Shown in pieces: positions 8,347 through 16,528 of a stretch of 64,000 bases of DNA. The position numbers and the translations under genes were made by a program. Numbering within the stretch: position 1 is the first letter of the stretch; every line of letters starts with the position of its first letter. The notes under the pieces are model-generated. The model did not search any database and was not told the DNA's origin. It saw only the letters and a program-made list of their open reading frames with translations. Origin of the DNA: JBAZHE01 sp964547855 (GTDB lineage: Bacteria > Patescibacteriota > Patescibacteriia > Patescibacteriales > WJLG01). Location of the stretch: the NCBI GenBank assembly GCA_964547855.1, contig CAZJPG010000005.1:14998-78997 (forward strand), written 5' to 3'.

Positions 8347-9055
8347 CTATGACCACAAACTCTCCGCGCTGGTCATCGGACGTTGCGCCGATCTTGGCGA
8401 TAATATCCTCTATGCTGCCACGATATACTGTCTCGTGCATCTTAGATAGCTCTCGACAAACGACGACCGAAGATAGATTCTTCTTTTTCTTTTTTATGTC
8501 TTCGTCCTCTTCGTATCCGATACGATCCTTTTCTGCTTTCAGTTCCTCCAAGAACTTCATAATGCGATGCTTCGATTCATAGACCGCCACCGGATAATCC
8601 GATTCGATGATCTTACGAATAAATGTTTGTCTGCCTTTTTTATGAGGAGGAAATCCCATAAAGATAAACTTGTCAGTCGGCACCCCAGAAATGGATAATG
8701 CCGCGGTGACGGCCGATGGCCCAGGAACTGATTCTATCTTAATGTCATCGCCGAATTTCTCGATCACTTTGGCCACCAAAACTCCTCCTGGGTCGGAAAT
8801 TCCTGGTGTACCGGCGTCGGTTACCAAAGCCAAATCCTTGCCCTGCTCCAGTAATTTTAAGACCTGATCGACCTTGATGTCATCCGAATGCTGATGATAT
8901 GAGATCGTCGGAGTGTCTATATTGTAATGCTTTAAAAGCACTGAGGTATTACGAGTATCTTCGCATAACACAAAATCTACTTCGCCTAAAATACGAATGG
9001 CTCGCATACTGATATCCTCCAAATTGCCTATGGGCGTCCCCACTATATATAACAT
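8339..9055 (-). CDS. rsmI: 16S rRNA (cytidine1402-2'-O)-methyltransferase
   Basis: Methylates the 2'-O of C1402 in the ribosomal decoding centre with S-adenosylmethionine. Tetrapyrrole-methylase fold with family motifs in order: VGTPIGNLEDISMRAI (residues 4-19), LCEDTRNT near 31, TDAGTPGISDPG near 80-91, PGPSAVTAALSISG near 106. At 238 residues it stops short of the longer C-terminal HTH-like tail of E. coli RsmI, as is common in small genomes. It sits 3 nt after an 89-residue unknown. Confidence 0.95.
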   Translation of the reverse strand: MLYIVGTPIGNLEDISMRAIRILGEVDFVLCEDTRNTSVLLKHYNIDTPTISYHQHSDDIKVDQVLKLLEQGKDLALVTDAGTPGISDPGGVLVAKVIEKFGDDIKIESVPGPSAVTAALSISGVPTDKFIFMGFPPHKKGRQTFIRKIIESDYPVAVYESKHRIMKFLEELKAEKDRIGYEEDEDIKKKKKNLSSVVVCRELSKMHETVYRGSIEDIIAKIGATSDDQRGEFVVIVG

Positions 9056-9058
9056 AGA

Positions 9059-9328
9059 TTATTCTTTGATATTTTTTAACAATTCTAATTCCTCTTTTAT
9101 TATTTTATCAAATAATTCTTTATCATTATTTTTTAATGCTTGTGATTTTTCTTCTAAATTTTTTTTCAAAAAATCAAAATCAACCAGATTGCTTTCTATT
9201 AAATTTAAAATATTTCCCAAATCAAGCTCCGGTAAACCCTTTAACAAATCATAGATCACGCTTTTTTCCTTGTCAGAAATCAAACTATCTAAAACTAAAG
9301 CCCTGATCTTGTCCAAATTCTCATTCAT
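9059..9328 (-). CDS. small helical protein of unknown function
   Basis: 89 residues, acidic, rich in Leu, Lys, Asp and Glu, probably all helical (coiled-coil-like from about 25 to 85). Its start codon overlaps the stop of the zincin-like gene by 4 nt, so translation is likely coupled. It may be a small partner or chaperone of that protein; this rests only on the coupling. No family recognised. Confidence 0.65.
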   Translation of the reverse strand: MNENLDKIRALVLDSLISDKEKSVIYDLLKGLPELDLGNILNLIESNLVDFDFLKKNLEEKSQALKNNDKELFDKIIKEELELLKNIKE

Positions 9329-10929
9329 TGCAATTTATCTTTTAAATTTAAAATTTCAACCATCTTTTTTTCCAAAAATTCTTTTTCTTTTTTAGAATGA
9401 GAGGCTTTGATCATTGCTGCGATACTTCCCTCGTAATTATTTAGAATATCTGTTTTTTCCCTTTCTCCGCTGGATTGATCTTTTTCTTGAACCAACCGAG
9501 AAAGATTCTCTTCGATTTTATCGCTGTAGATCAGAGAGTGAGTCAAAGAACAAATGAATTCTTCAATATCAGCAGTTGTGTGTCCACCTCCCATCATAAA
9601 ATAATTAGACTCTTCTATAAATCTAAAAAAATTCTCGTTTTTGTTAGCTCCGTAAAAATCAACGAATATCTCCTCTACTTTTCCTTTCTTTAAAATATCA
9701 TCCTTTAACTCTCCATCATATCCGCGCAAATCGGCAAAATATTCTCTCAACCCTTTATTTTCACCCAAATTGCTTTCCATGAAATGTCGATGAATGATCT
9801 CATGCTCAACAGTATTCGTTAATTGTTTTGAATTGCTTTCTTTTAAGCACTCAGTAGTGAAACGAATATAACCACCAATTTCTGCCTGAGCGTTTTTTTC
9901 CTTAGTGTTAATGATTTCGACGCCTTTGACCAGCTTCTTATCACTCAAAGAATCCTCAATGTTACCGATCGCAAAATTAATATCTCCTAATTTTTTATTC
10001 ATATCCTCATCTTTCTCAAATTGTTCAGCACCACTACCAACATAAAGAAGGTTTACGAAATTATGCCCAGCCTGAGTTTTTTCTGAGATTATTTCCACTT
10101 CCTGCTTTATTGGTAAAATATATTTTCCGTTTTTTCCAAAAATTTCGACAAAATTATCTTTTGTATAGCTCATTGGATTCATTATTTCCGTTTCTTCGAA
10201 AGTTCCGCGATAGGCCGTTCCTGGAATTTTATCCTGACCAGCCCCTATGTTTGTTAAATAATCATGGATAAAAACAGAGTCGGCTCGTGAATCGCCCAAG
10301 GAATTGCTAAACTCATCTAGTTTTACGATATCATTCAAAAATAACCATGGCTTTTCTATTTTAATTTCACCCTCCTTACTTTTTTTAGAGTTTAATTTGC
10401 GAGCCTTTTCGCCATTAATTTTTGTTTCGACTTCATCGCCAAGAACCATAACACCTTTCAAAAAGCCGTTAACTTCTAATGATGGATTCTTTTCAAGGTC
10501 TTCTTTGGTCAAATTAATTTTTTTCAACTCACCGTCACAAACCGCCTCAATATGAATAAGTCCGATTTTTTCAGCGACCTCTGGGTCGTTTTTTGATTTT
10601 TTATCCGGGGAAGCGACTAACTCAAAGGCTGAATTTTTAAAAATAACTTCCTGAGACAACGTCTCTATTTTTGTCTCCGTATTTAAATTTGGATGCTCCT
10701 TAGCCGATGTGGTGGAGGAAAAAGCTGATAGAAGTAAGAATATTTTTCCCAAAGAAGCTGCCTTACCACGCAACCTCTCCATTATTCCCCGTTCTTCTTT
10801 GTTAAAATTTTCAACGACCTCGGATGATTCGTTGTTGGAAATATCTTCAGCGATAATAATATCAGCTGACTCAATCTTTGTTTCATCAGATGTAGACTCT
10901 TCAATTTTTACTTCCTTAAAATTGTTCAT
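9325..10929 (-). CDS. membrane-associated putative zinc metallopeptidase
   Basis: 534 residues. The acidic N-terminus (about 1-50) precedes a hydrophobic segment at about 60-80 (GKIFLLLSAFSSTTSA), so the large C-terminal part is probably outside. Near residues 373-377 a HEIIH motif follows TNTVE, and about 20 residues later comes REYFADLRGYD. This HExxH plus downstream Glu pattern is the zincin (gluzincin-like) metal site. A hydrophobic helix GSGAEQF and the rest are not recognised. Known: zincins are zinc proteases. Inferred: this one cuts surface or extracellular proteins. Coupled to the 89-residue gene and 18 nt after the 577-residue membrane protein. Confidence 0.65.
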   Translation of the reverse strand: MNNFKEVKIEESTSDETKIESADIIIAEDISNNESSEVVENFNKEERGIMERLRGKAASLGKIFLLLSAFSSTTSAKEHPNLNTETKIETLSQEVIFKNSAFELVASPDKKSKNDPEVAEKIGLIHIEAVCDGELKKINLTKEDLEKNPSLEVNGFLKGVMVLGDEVETKINGEKARKLNSKKSKEGEIKIEKPWLFLNDIVKLDEFSNSLGDSRADSVFIHDYLTNIGAGQDKIPGTAYRGTFEETEIMNPMSYTKDNFVEIFGKNGKYILPIKQEVEIISEKTQAGHNFVNLLYVGSGAEQFEKDEDMNKKLGDINFAIGNIEDSLSDKKLVKGVEIINTKEKNAQAEIGGYIRFTTECLKESNSKQLTNTVEHEIIHRHFMESNLGENKGLREYFADLRGYDGELKDDILKKGKVEEIFVDFYGANKNENFFRFIEESNYFMMGGGHTTADIEEFICSLTHSLIYSDKIEENLSRLVQEKDQSSGEREKTDILNNYEGSIAAMIKASHSKKEKEFLEKKMVEILNLKDKLQ

Positions 10930-10947
10930 TTTTTCAATACTAAAAAA

Positions 10948-12681
10948 CTACATAATATCCTCTTTCCTCTCTCTGACATACTTCGTCCATTGCTCGGCGA
11001 CCTCGACTACGACCTTAAACGGCGCCTCAAGAACAAAATCCATAAAGAACATAAAAACATTGATCCTGGAAACCTTCTCCGACAACCAGCGTCCGACTAT
11101 GGCTATAGGGATAAAGAAAAAATCAATTAGAAAATTCAAAAGGTTCTCACGCTGCTCCACAACGAACAAAAGCCTGACATTGCGGCGAATGCGAATAGCA
11201 AAGAAGGCTACGAAGACCAAGAAGAATATAAAAAGAATGATACTGACCCAAGTAAAATGAATCTTTTGCAAGACCCAAACTATAGCGCCAAAAGAGACGA
11301 CGAAAGTGGCCAAATAAAGCATTTGGAAAACGAAATGTATCACCGGATTGCGGCGAGTTGGCTTCTTTAAGACTATCGGGTCGTGGCGAGTCTTCTCTTC
11401 GAACGTTATTTCCTCCACACCTGCGACAACTTTCTTATTGTTCTCGTCCGTGGTCACACGAGTGAACATTATGACCATGAAAAGCAAAAACGGCGGGAAA
11501 AGTATGTTAATGGCCAAAGACATCGGATTGACCGGTTCGTTAAAATATTTATTGGCTGGAACTTCTAAAGCCACGGCAAACACCGACTTAGTAAGCAAAA
11601 TATAAATAACGCTGTTTATACCAGCACGCCAAAGCTTCGATTTAACTCTCTCGAATTTTTTTAAAAAGGCATTCTTGGCCATGCTGGAGAACGAAGACGG
11701 ATTGTTTTTTATCGATTCATAGACCGCCACCGGATCCTCAGACACAACATCGGCTTGAATGGAATAAAAAAGAGTATATTTGTTGACTAGCCCATCTAAC
11801 TGCTTGACCAAGGGATGATTGATCTGCTTTTCCACGGCTCGACGCAAAGGCAAAATATTTTTAGCGATCTTGGCTATATCTTCATCCTTTGGTAACCACC
11901 AATTGGAGTTATAGTATTTAAAGACTATATACGCCAACATAGCCGAATCATATTTCAAATAATTACGATAGATGGAAAGATATATCTGTATTGGGAGATC
12001 TTTCTCATAGTCAGCGAAGTTAACTGGCAATTTAACCACCTTGACCAGGTATTCATACATATTACCGACGATCGTATCATTGACTTTGCTAATATCCAGC
12101 ACCCCTTCGATCTCACTAGCAGCGATGTCGATGATCCAATTGGAAAGCTCCCCTTTTTCCTTAACTATCATTTTTTCGACCGTGCCGGTTATGCCATGTG
12201 GCAAAGACAATTCGCGCAACTTCAACCATTTGTCCATTATGACCTTAACGTCGTCGATCCTACTTTCGGGAATTTTATTGTTGGGTAAATAACCAGCGCG
12301 AATCAACTCTGTCAAAAGATGACGCGAGATATCTTCACTGTTTCCTTTTATTATCGCCCCCTCAATAACAAGCTGTCTCTTGAGTATGCGACGAATAGCA
12401 TTCTTCCTATGAAGATGCTCTTCGTTGTAGTCGACATAGTTGCGGATCTTTTCATAAAAAAAAGATAGCTTCGATATCAAATCCGAAACTTTAATTTTTG
12501 CCTCATCCTCATTGACTTGCCCGCCGTCAGCCTTTTTCGCGCTCTCTTTATAGATAACTTGAAAAAGTTTCTTGGTCGGCAAGGAAACACTTAGAGTATC
12601 GTTCTTTTTCTTTGACAAATAAGGGCTAACCATAGATAAAAAATGAAAAATAGAAGCTAGCCTTAGATCGGCCTGCCTCAT
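10948..12681 (-). CDS. large membrane protein of unknown function
   Basis: 577 residues. The first 360 or so are soluble and helical; the rest holds about four to five membrane segments (near 365-385, 398-420, 450-475, 480-500 and 520-540) divided by a charged loop (about 420-445), ending in a Lys/Arg/Glu-rich tail. No transporter or enzyme motif seen. It is first in the long minus-strand string and its ATG lies right where the promoter at 12688-12716 should start transcription, so its mRNA may be leaderless. Confidence 0.78.
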   Translation of the reverse strand: MRQADLRLASIFHFLSMVSPYLSKKKNDTLSVSLPTKKLFQVIYKESAKKADGGQVNEDEAKIKVSDLISKLSFFYEKIRNYVDYNEEHLHRKNAIRRILKRQLVIEGAIIKGNSEDISRHLLTELIRAGYLPNNKIPESRIDDVKVIMDKWLKLRELSLPHGITGTVEKMIVKEKGELSNWIIDIAASEIEGVLDISKVNDTIVGNMYEYLVKVVKLPVNFADYEKDLPIQIYLSIYRNYLKYDSAMLAYIVFKYYNSNWWLPKDEDIAKIAKNILPLRRAVEKQINHPLVKQLDGLVNKYTLFYSIQADVVSEDPVAVYESIKNNPSSFSSMAKNAFLKKFERVKSKLWRAGINSVIYILLTKSVFAVALEVPANKYFNEPVNPMSLAINILFPPFLLFMVIMFTRVTTDENNKKVVAGVEEITFEEKTRHDPIVLKKPTRRNPVIHFVFQMLYLATFVVSFGAIVWVLQKIHFTWVSIILFIFFLVFVAFFAIRIRRNVRLLFVVEQRENLLNFLIDFFFIPIAIVGRWLSEKVSRINVFMFFMDFVLEAPFKVVVEVAEQWTKYVRERKEDIM

Positions 12682-12687
12682 AACAAT

Positions 12688-12716
12688 ATTTTAGCCTGTT
12701 TTTTCGATAAAATCAA
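12688..12716 (-). promoter_or_regulatory. promoter of the 12681-122 gene string
   Basis: TTGATT (12711-12716) and TAAAAT (12688-12693) on the minus strand, 17 bp apart. The expected start of transcription falls within one or two bases of the ATG at 12681. Confidence 0.7.
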
Positions 12717-12723
12717 CTAAAAC

Positions 12724-12760
12724 AAAAGACCACCGTCTTTCATCGACGGCGGTCTTTTTA
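12724..12760. terminator. bidirectional intrinsic terminator
   Basis: AAAAGACC-A-CCGTC pairs with GACGG-C-GGTCTTTT around a short loop, with an A-run on one side and a T-run on the other. It ends the lipoprotein gene on the minus strand. Confidence 0.85.
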
Positions 12761-12769
12761 TTGCCAGTT

Positions 12770-13246
12770 TTACTTGTTGAGTTCGAACTTGCTTATTATG
12801 TCATTCTTCATCTCCTCGGTCCACTTGACCGACCAATCGGACGATGGCTTTTCCCAGAATAACAAAGCATAAACCTTATCTTTTGTGTCTCCGACTTTTT
12901 CATAATCCTTGCGCTCCTGATTATCCATGCTGTCGTTCCAGTATTTCTTGTTAAAGACTCTGACAGTGATAACCTTGGCGTAGCCGCTGACATTCGGATC
13001 GTAAGCAGAGGTATCAGATGTCGGTATGAATATCTCTATATCCTTAAAATTATCAGTTGTCTTGGATTGTGTTTGATAATAGATGAATGGTCTAGGCAAA
13101 TAAAGCCCAAAACCAAGCTCTTGGTTGGTGTAGTGAAAATAACCGTCAGCGCGGAGCTGATCCATCATTTCCTGTTTGTTCTTGCCACAAGCGGAAATAG
13201 TCAAAGCCATGACCATCAACAATGCCAAAAGATAAAACTTCTTCAT
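12770..13246 (-). CDS. small lipoprotein of unknown function
   Basis: 158 residues. Signal peptide at 1-19 ends in the lipobox LTISAC, with Cys20 expected to be lipidated. The mature part contains YHYTNQELGFGLYLPRPF-like text near 37-55 and ends with a helical tail; it may be a PsbP/MOG1-like fold, which I cannot confirm. Own promoter at 13286-13314 and terminator at 12724-12760, so it is a single-gene unit. Confidence 0.8.
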   Translation of the reverse strand: MKKFYLLALLMVMALTISACGKNKQEMMDQLRADGYFHYTNQELGFGLYLPRPFIYYQTQSKTTDNFKDIEIFIPTSDTSAYDPNVSGYAKVITVRVFNKKYWNDSMDNQERKDYEKVGDTKDKVYALLFWEKPSSDWSVKWTEEMKNDIISKFELNK

Positions 13247-13285
13247 AACGATAATGTTAGATGTTTTAGATTCTCAATAATTCAG

Positions 13286-13314
13286 ATGTTATTAAAACTT
13301 TATATACTTGTCAA
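13286..13314 (-). promoter_or_regulatory. promoter of the lipoprotein gene
   Basis: TTGACA (13309-13314), 17 bp, TAACAT (13286-13291) on the minus strand, 40 nt ahead of the start codon. It overlaps the 3' end of the upstream gene. Confidence 0.65.
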
Positions 13315-13519
13315 CGATTTTCTTAAGCGTCCATATCTTGTAGGCGGCATAAAGAAAGACATAGGCCACCATTATGGTAACTAAGCCCATGACTAACTTC
13401 AGCATAAAGTCAGTCCAAACTATTAAGACGCCCAAGACCAGAAGAAAGACGCCATTGGCCAAAAGCACCCAAACGAGATGCTTGACCTTGCGATTGAACA
13501 AAGTCGATACTTTTTCCAT
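13292..13519 (-). CDS. small two-helix membrane protein
   Basis: 75 residues with two hydrophobic helices (about 15-35 and 38-60) flanked by Lys/Arg. An AAGGTTCATTT leader sits just before the ATG. No family recognised; its size and topology fit small membrane proteins common in these genomes. A TATAAT-like box lies about 35 nt upstream, but no clear -35 was seen. Confidence 0.65.
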   Translation of the reverse strand: MEKVSTLFNRKVKHLVWVLLANGVFLLVLGVLIVWTDFMLKLVMGLVTIMVAYVFLYAAYKIWTLKKIVDKYIKF

Positions 13520-13652
13520 AAATGAACCTTTTTATTTTTTATTATTGTATTATTATAACACATTTTATCTAAATTTAAAAAATAAACTAAAATTAGCCAA
13601 TATTAAAGACATAAATTTTTACTGACAAACCTGTGTTAAAAATATTTATCTA

Positions 13653-13681
13653 TTGACTTTTTATCAATTTTGTGCTATTAT
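13653..13681 (+). promoter_or_regulatory. promoter of the 13764 gene
   Basis: TTGACT (13653-13658), 17 bp, TATTAT (13676-13681). About 75 nt of 5' UTR follow, ending in a strong AAAGGAG ribosome site. Confidence 0.75.
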
Positions 13682-13763
13682 AAATATATTATTCGGATTG
13701 TTCTTTATAACCAAAAAAACGGAAAAATAACCAAAAATAAACCACCATGAAAGGAGCCTGAAA

Positions 13764-15005
13764 ATGGCTACAGCTACAACCGAAAAAGTTCACAAGGCGA
13801 GCACCCATTGGGGAGCTCATGTAGACGAGATCGCTACAGCGATTGCCCACGAAGTGGCAAATGGCGGCAAGGTAGAACTGCGATCATTATTTGACATCGC
13901 AAGTCATGATGTCGAAATCGATGACCTGATCGGTGCCGGTGGAAGCTCACTGGACGAGCATATCAACGGCGGCGTTGGACGCAAAAAAAGTTCGGCTTTT
14001 GACATCGCCATCGAACAACTCGGATTGACCGAAAACTACCACGCTAAAAAGCTGGCGGAATTCGTCAACCGGACCGACAGTGGCGGCGGCACCGAACCGT
14101 TCGAGATGTCCTCTATTCTACAGGACATCCACAGGTCCCATCCCGGCTCAAGCGAAAACGGCATCAACTGGACCACCACCATTCTTCGTTGCTACTGGAA
14201 AGATACTGAGTATTTTAAGCGCCCAGCGCTCGAATGTGGAAAAATCTTCGAGAGCATTGGCGTCGCCTGGTTACTGTGCAAATTCGGCAAAAAGAAAAAA
14301 AGTGGAGTATACGAGCTGATCTCCAGTCATTCCACTGCCTCTTTTGCAAAAACGATCGAAGATCTCGGCGAAAAGAACGAAGTCCTCGCCTATCTGGCGA
14401 AATTCTTCGAGGATGGCTGTCAGCGCATGCTGCAACCGTTCGCGCTTCCACGCAGTATTTCGTCCGTTTATTACAAGAAAGGTGTTGTGACAGCCGTTAA
14501 ACTGGCATTCGAGGCACTCGACGCCAAGTTCGATGCACAGGAAAAATTCATCTCAGCTCAAAACGATCTTGCTGGGGCTGACGAATTCCGTGCTGGAAGA
14601 TTCAATGCCATAATGGTGACGACCAACAATCGGGAGATGAAGAACTGGATCCTTCATTCAAGGAAAGATGTCGCGATCATCGCGATAAAAAATCCTTGGA
14701 CGAACCAGGTCCAAATCTTCTCAAATGCTATGACCGGAGTCAGGTTCGAAGGACTCGCTGCGGCAATCCGCATTGAAGAAAAGACGCTGGCCGGCGAACC
14801 GATCGACGAACTTTTCGACAAAGAACTGGAAGCCGCTGGTAATTCGTGTGGCGTCGGCAACTGGTACTTCATCGTTCGTCGAAACGAAGATGGGGTGACC
14901 AAGGGGTCGTATATGCTGCTCAATGGCAGCGATTCATACCCGAACATGGCTCCAACCAAGATTTCTTGGGAGCGCCTGAAAGAAATAATTATTTCCGTTT
15001 TTTAA
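13764..15005 (+). CDS. protein of unknown function, possibly MYG1/DHH-like
   Basis: 413 residues, soluble. Near residues 15-22 THWGAHVDE resembles the first metal motif of MYG1/DHH-type phosphoesterases. GAGGSSLDEH near 58-67 resembles the DHH-like G-G-x-x-D-x-H step, and it is followed by FVNRTDSGGG and SILQDIHRSHPG. These resemblances are by eye and weak; the C-terminal half is not recognised. The gene has its own promoter, a perfect AAAGGAG site 7 nt before the ATG, and its own terminator. Codon use is visibly more GC-rich than its neighbours. Function unproven. Confidence 0.7.
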   Translation: MATATTEKVHKASTHWGAHVDEIATAIAHEVANGGKVELRSLFDIASHDVEIDDLIGAGGSSLDEHINGGVGRKKSSAFDIAIEQLGLTENYHAKKLAEFVNRTDSGGGTEPFEMSSILQDIHRSHPGSSENGINWTTTILRCYWKDTEYFKRPALECGKIFESIGVAWLLCKFGKKKKSGVYELISSHSTASFAKTIEDLGEKNEVLAYLAKFFEDGCQRMLQPFALPRSISSVYYKKGVVTAVKLAFEALDAKFDAQEKFISAQNDLAGADEFRAGRFNAIMVTTNNREMKNWILHSRKDVAIIAIKNPWTNQVQIFSNAMTGVRFEGLAAAIRIEEKTLAGEPIDELFDKELEAAGNSCGVGNWYFIVRRNEDGVTKGSYMLLNGSDSYPNMAPTKISWERLKEIIISVF

Positions 15006-15036
15006 CCTTCAAGGAATGAGGAAAGGTCATTCCAAA

Positions 15037-15068
15037 AGCCCTATTTATCGCAAAAATAGGGCTTTTTT
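15037..15068 (+). terminator. intrinsic terminator
   Basis: AGCCCTATTT pairs with AAATAGGGCT around a 7-nt loop and is followed by a T-run. A second small hairpin (GGAATGA/TCATTCC, 15013-15033) lies just before it. Confidence 0.85.
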
Positions 15069-15097
15069 CTTGCTACCGCCCGACCACCACCAAAGCC

Positions 15098-15126
15098 TTG
15101 ACACCCTCCAAGAGTTAATGTATTAT
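15098..15126 (+). promoter_or_regulatory. promoter of secE-nusG-rplK-rplA
   Basis: TTGACA (15098-15103), 17 bp, TATTAT (15121-15126). In the leader a short GCCC/GGGC hairpin with a T-run (about 15146-15168) could act as an attenuator. Confidence 0.75.
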
Positions 15127-15180
15127 AATAGAGTAATTAAAAGAACCGCCCAAAGAGGGCTGTTTTTGTTATAGAACAAT

Positions 15181-15372
15181 ATGGTCAACAAAATCGTCGA
15201 CTACGTGAAATCGTCTATCGAGGAAATGAAGAAGGTCTCTTGGCCAACCAAGAAACAGACCTATGAATACACCGTACTGGTCATCGGTATATCCCTTGGG
15301 ACTGCCGCAGTTCTCGGTGCCTTAGACTTCATTTTCAATCTCGGATTGGAAACGATCCTTTTGAATAAATAA
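15181..15372 (+). CDS. secE: preprotein translocase subunit SecE
   Basis: 63 residues: amphipathic helix with the family signature EEMKKVSWPTKKQ at about 14-26, then a single membrane helix (about 31-55). Part of the SecYEG channel. The short single-helix form is usual outside the Gammaproteobacteria. It is followed by nusG, the normal order. Confidence 0.95.
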   Translation: MVNKIVDYVKSSIEEMKKVSWPTKKQTYEYTVLVIGISLGTAAVLGALDFIFNLGLETILLNK

Positions 15373-15420
15373 AAATAAAAGATAGCCGCTTAAATTTAGG
15401 CGGCGCAATAGCCAAAACAT

Positions 15421-15966
15421 ATGGCCAAGCAAACTTTGAACCAAGGCAGAAGATGGTACGTTCTTCACACTTCTTCAGGTTACGAGGAGAACGTGGCTCA
15501 TAATCTGCGCCAAAGAATCGAAACCATGGATGTCGAAGACCAAATCTTCAACGTTATGGTTCCAACCGAGAAAAAGATCAAGATCAAGAACGGCAAACGC
15601 AAGGTCGTAGAAGAAAAGATCTATCCTGGATACGTATTAGTGGAAATGGTCGTGACCGATAAATCCTGGTACGTGGTCCGCAATACTCCGAATGTCACCG
15701 GTTTTATCGGCACAGGAACCACCCCAACCCCAGTCTCCGAGGACGAGATCAAGGGTCTACAGAAGAGAATGGGTATCGAGGAGCCGAAATTCAAGATCGA
15801 TTTCTCTGTCGATTCCCCTGTCCGCATCGTTGATGGCCCTTTCAAGAACTTGGAAGGCAAGATCACGAATATCGACGAAGAGAAGGGTCGCGTCAAAGTA
15901 TTGGTCAGTATGTTCGGCCGCGAAACACCAATAGAATTGGATTTCTTACAGATCAAGAAAATATAA
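15421..15966 (+). CDS. nusG: transcription termination/antitermination factor NusG
   Basis: 181 residues. N-terminal NGN domain (RRWYVLHTSSGYEENVAHNL near 10-29; PGYVLVEM near 68-75; VRNTPNVTGFIG near 85-96) and C-terminal KOW domain (VDGPFKNLEGKITNIDEE near 137-154). Binds RNA polymerase and links it to the ribosome or Rho. Second gene of the secE operon. Confidence 0.97.
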   Translation: MAKQTLNQGRRWYVLHTSSGYEENVAHNLRQRIETMDVEDQIFNVMVPTEKKIKIKNGKRKVVEEKIYPGYVLVEMVVTDKSWYVVRNTPNVTGFIGTGTTPTPVSEDEIKGLQKRMGIEEPKFKIDFSVDSPVRIVDGPFKNLEGKITNIDEEKGRVKVLVSMFGRETPIELDFLQIKKI

Positions 15967-16020
15967 TAACCAAGTACGAGAGGTACGCTTCTTACCGCTC
16001 TACAAAGAAAGAATAATAAT

Positions 16021-16458
16021 ATGGCTAAACCTAAGAAAAAAATATTGGCGCAAATCAAGCTGCAGATAGCAGCTGGCGCCGCCACCCCTGCTCCACCAGT
16101 TGGTCCAGCTTTGGGACAGCACGGCCTGAACATTCAGGAGTTCTGCACCAAGTTCAATGACGCTACCAAGGAGATGAGGGGCGATACTTTGCCGGTGATC
16201 ATCACCGTCTATGAGGGAAGGACCTATGATTTCATAACTAAGAAACCACCAGCCTCCTCTCTTATCAAAAAGATCTTAAAACTCCAATCTGGAGCCCACA
16301 ATGCTAAGACCGAAAAAGTCGCTAGCATCACCCAGGCTCAGCTTGAGGAGATCGCCAAGATCAAAATGCCAGACCTTAACGCCAATGACATCGAGGCCGC
16401 TAAGAAGATCTTAGCTGGAACCGCCAAGCAAATGGGCGTCGAGGTACTGAACAAATAA
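16021..16458 (+). CDS. rplK: 50S ribosomal protein L11
   Basis: 145 residues. The Pro-rich N-terminal domain (AAGAATPAPPVGPALGQHGL near 15-34) that binds thiostrepton-type antibiotics and the GTPase centre is intact, as is the C-terminal rRNA-binding domain with the late block MPDLNANDIEAAKKILAGTA. L10 and L7/L12 genes do not follow in this window. Confidence 0.97.
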   Translation: MAKPKKKILAQIKLQIAAGAATPAPPVGPALGQHGLNIQEFCTKFNDATKEMRGDTLPVIITVYEGRTYDFITKKPPASSLIKKILKLQSGAHNAKTEKVASITQAQLEEIAKIKMPDLNANDIEAAKKILAGTAKQMGVEVLNK

Positions 16459-16483
16459 TTTGAACAGTTAATTAAATAATTAA

Positions 16484-16514
16484 GTGGGAGGGTTAAAAAG
16501 ACCCAGTTGACCAC
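16484..16514 (+). promoter_or_regulatory. putative L1-binding operator between rplK and rplA
   Basis: GTGG pairs with CCAC, then an asymmetric internal loop (GA opposite AGTTGA), then GGGT pairs with ACCC around TAAAAAG. This interrupted hairpin resembles the L1 target that mimics its 23S rRNA site and lets L1 repress its own mRNA. Placement just before rplA supports it; not proven. Confidence 0.5.
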
Positions 16515-16528
16515 TAAAAACAAATAAC

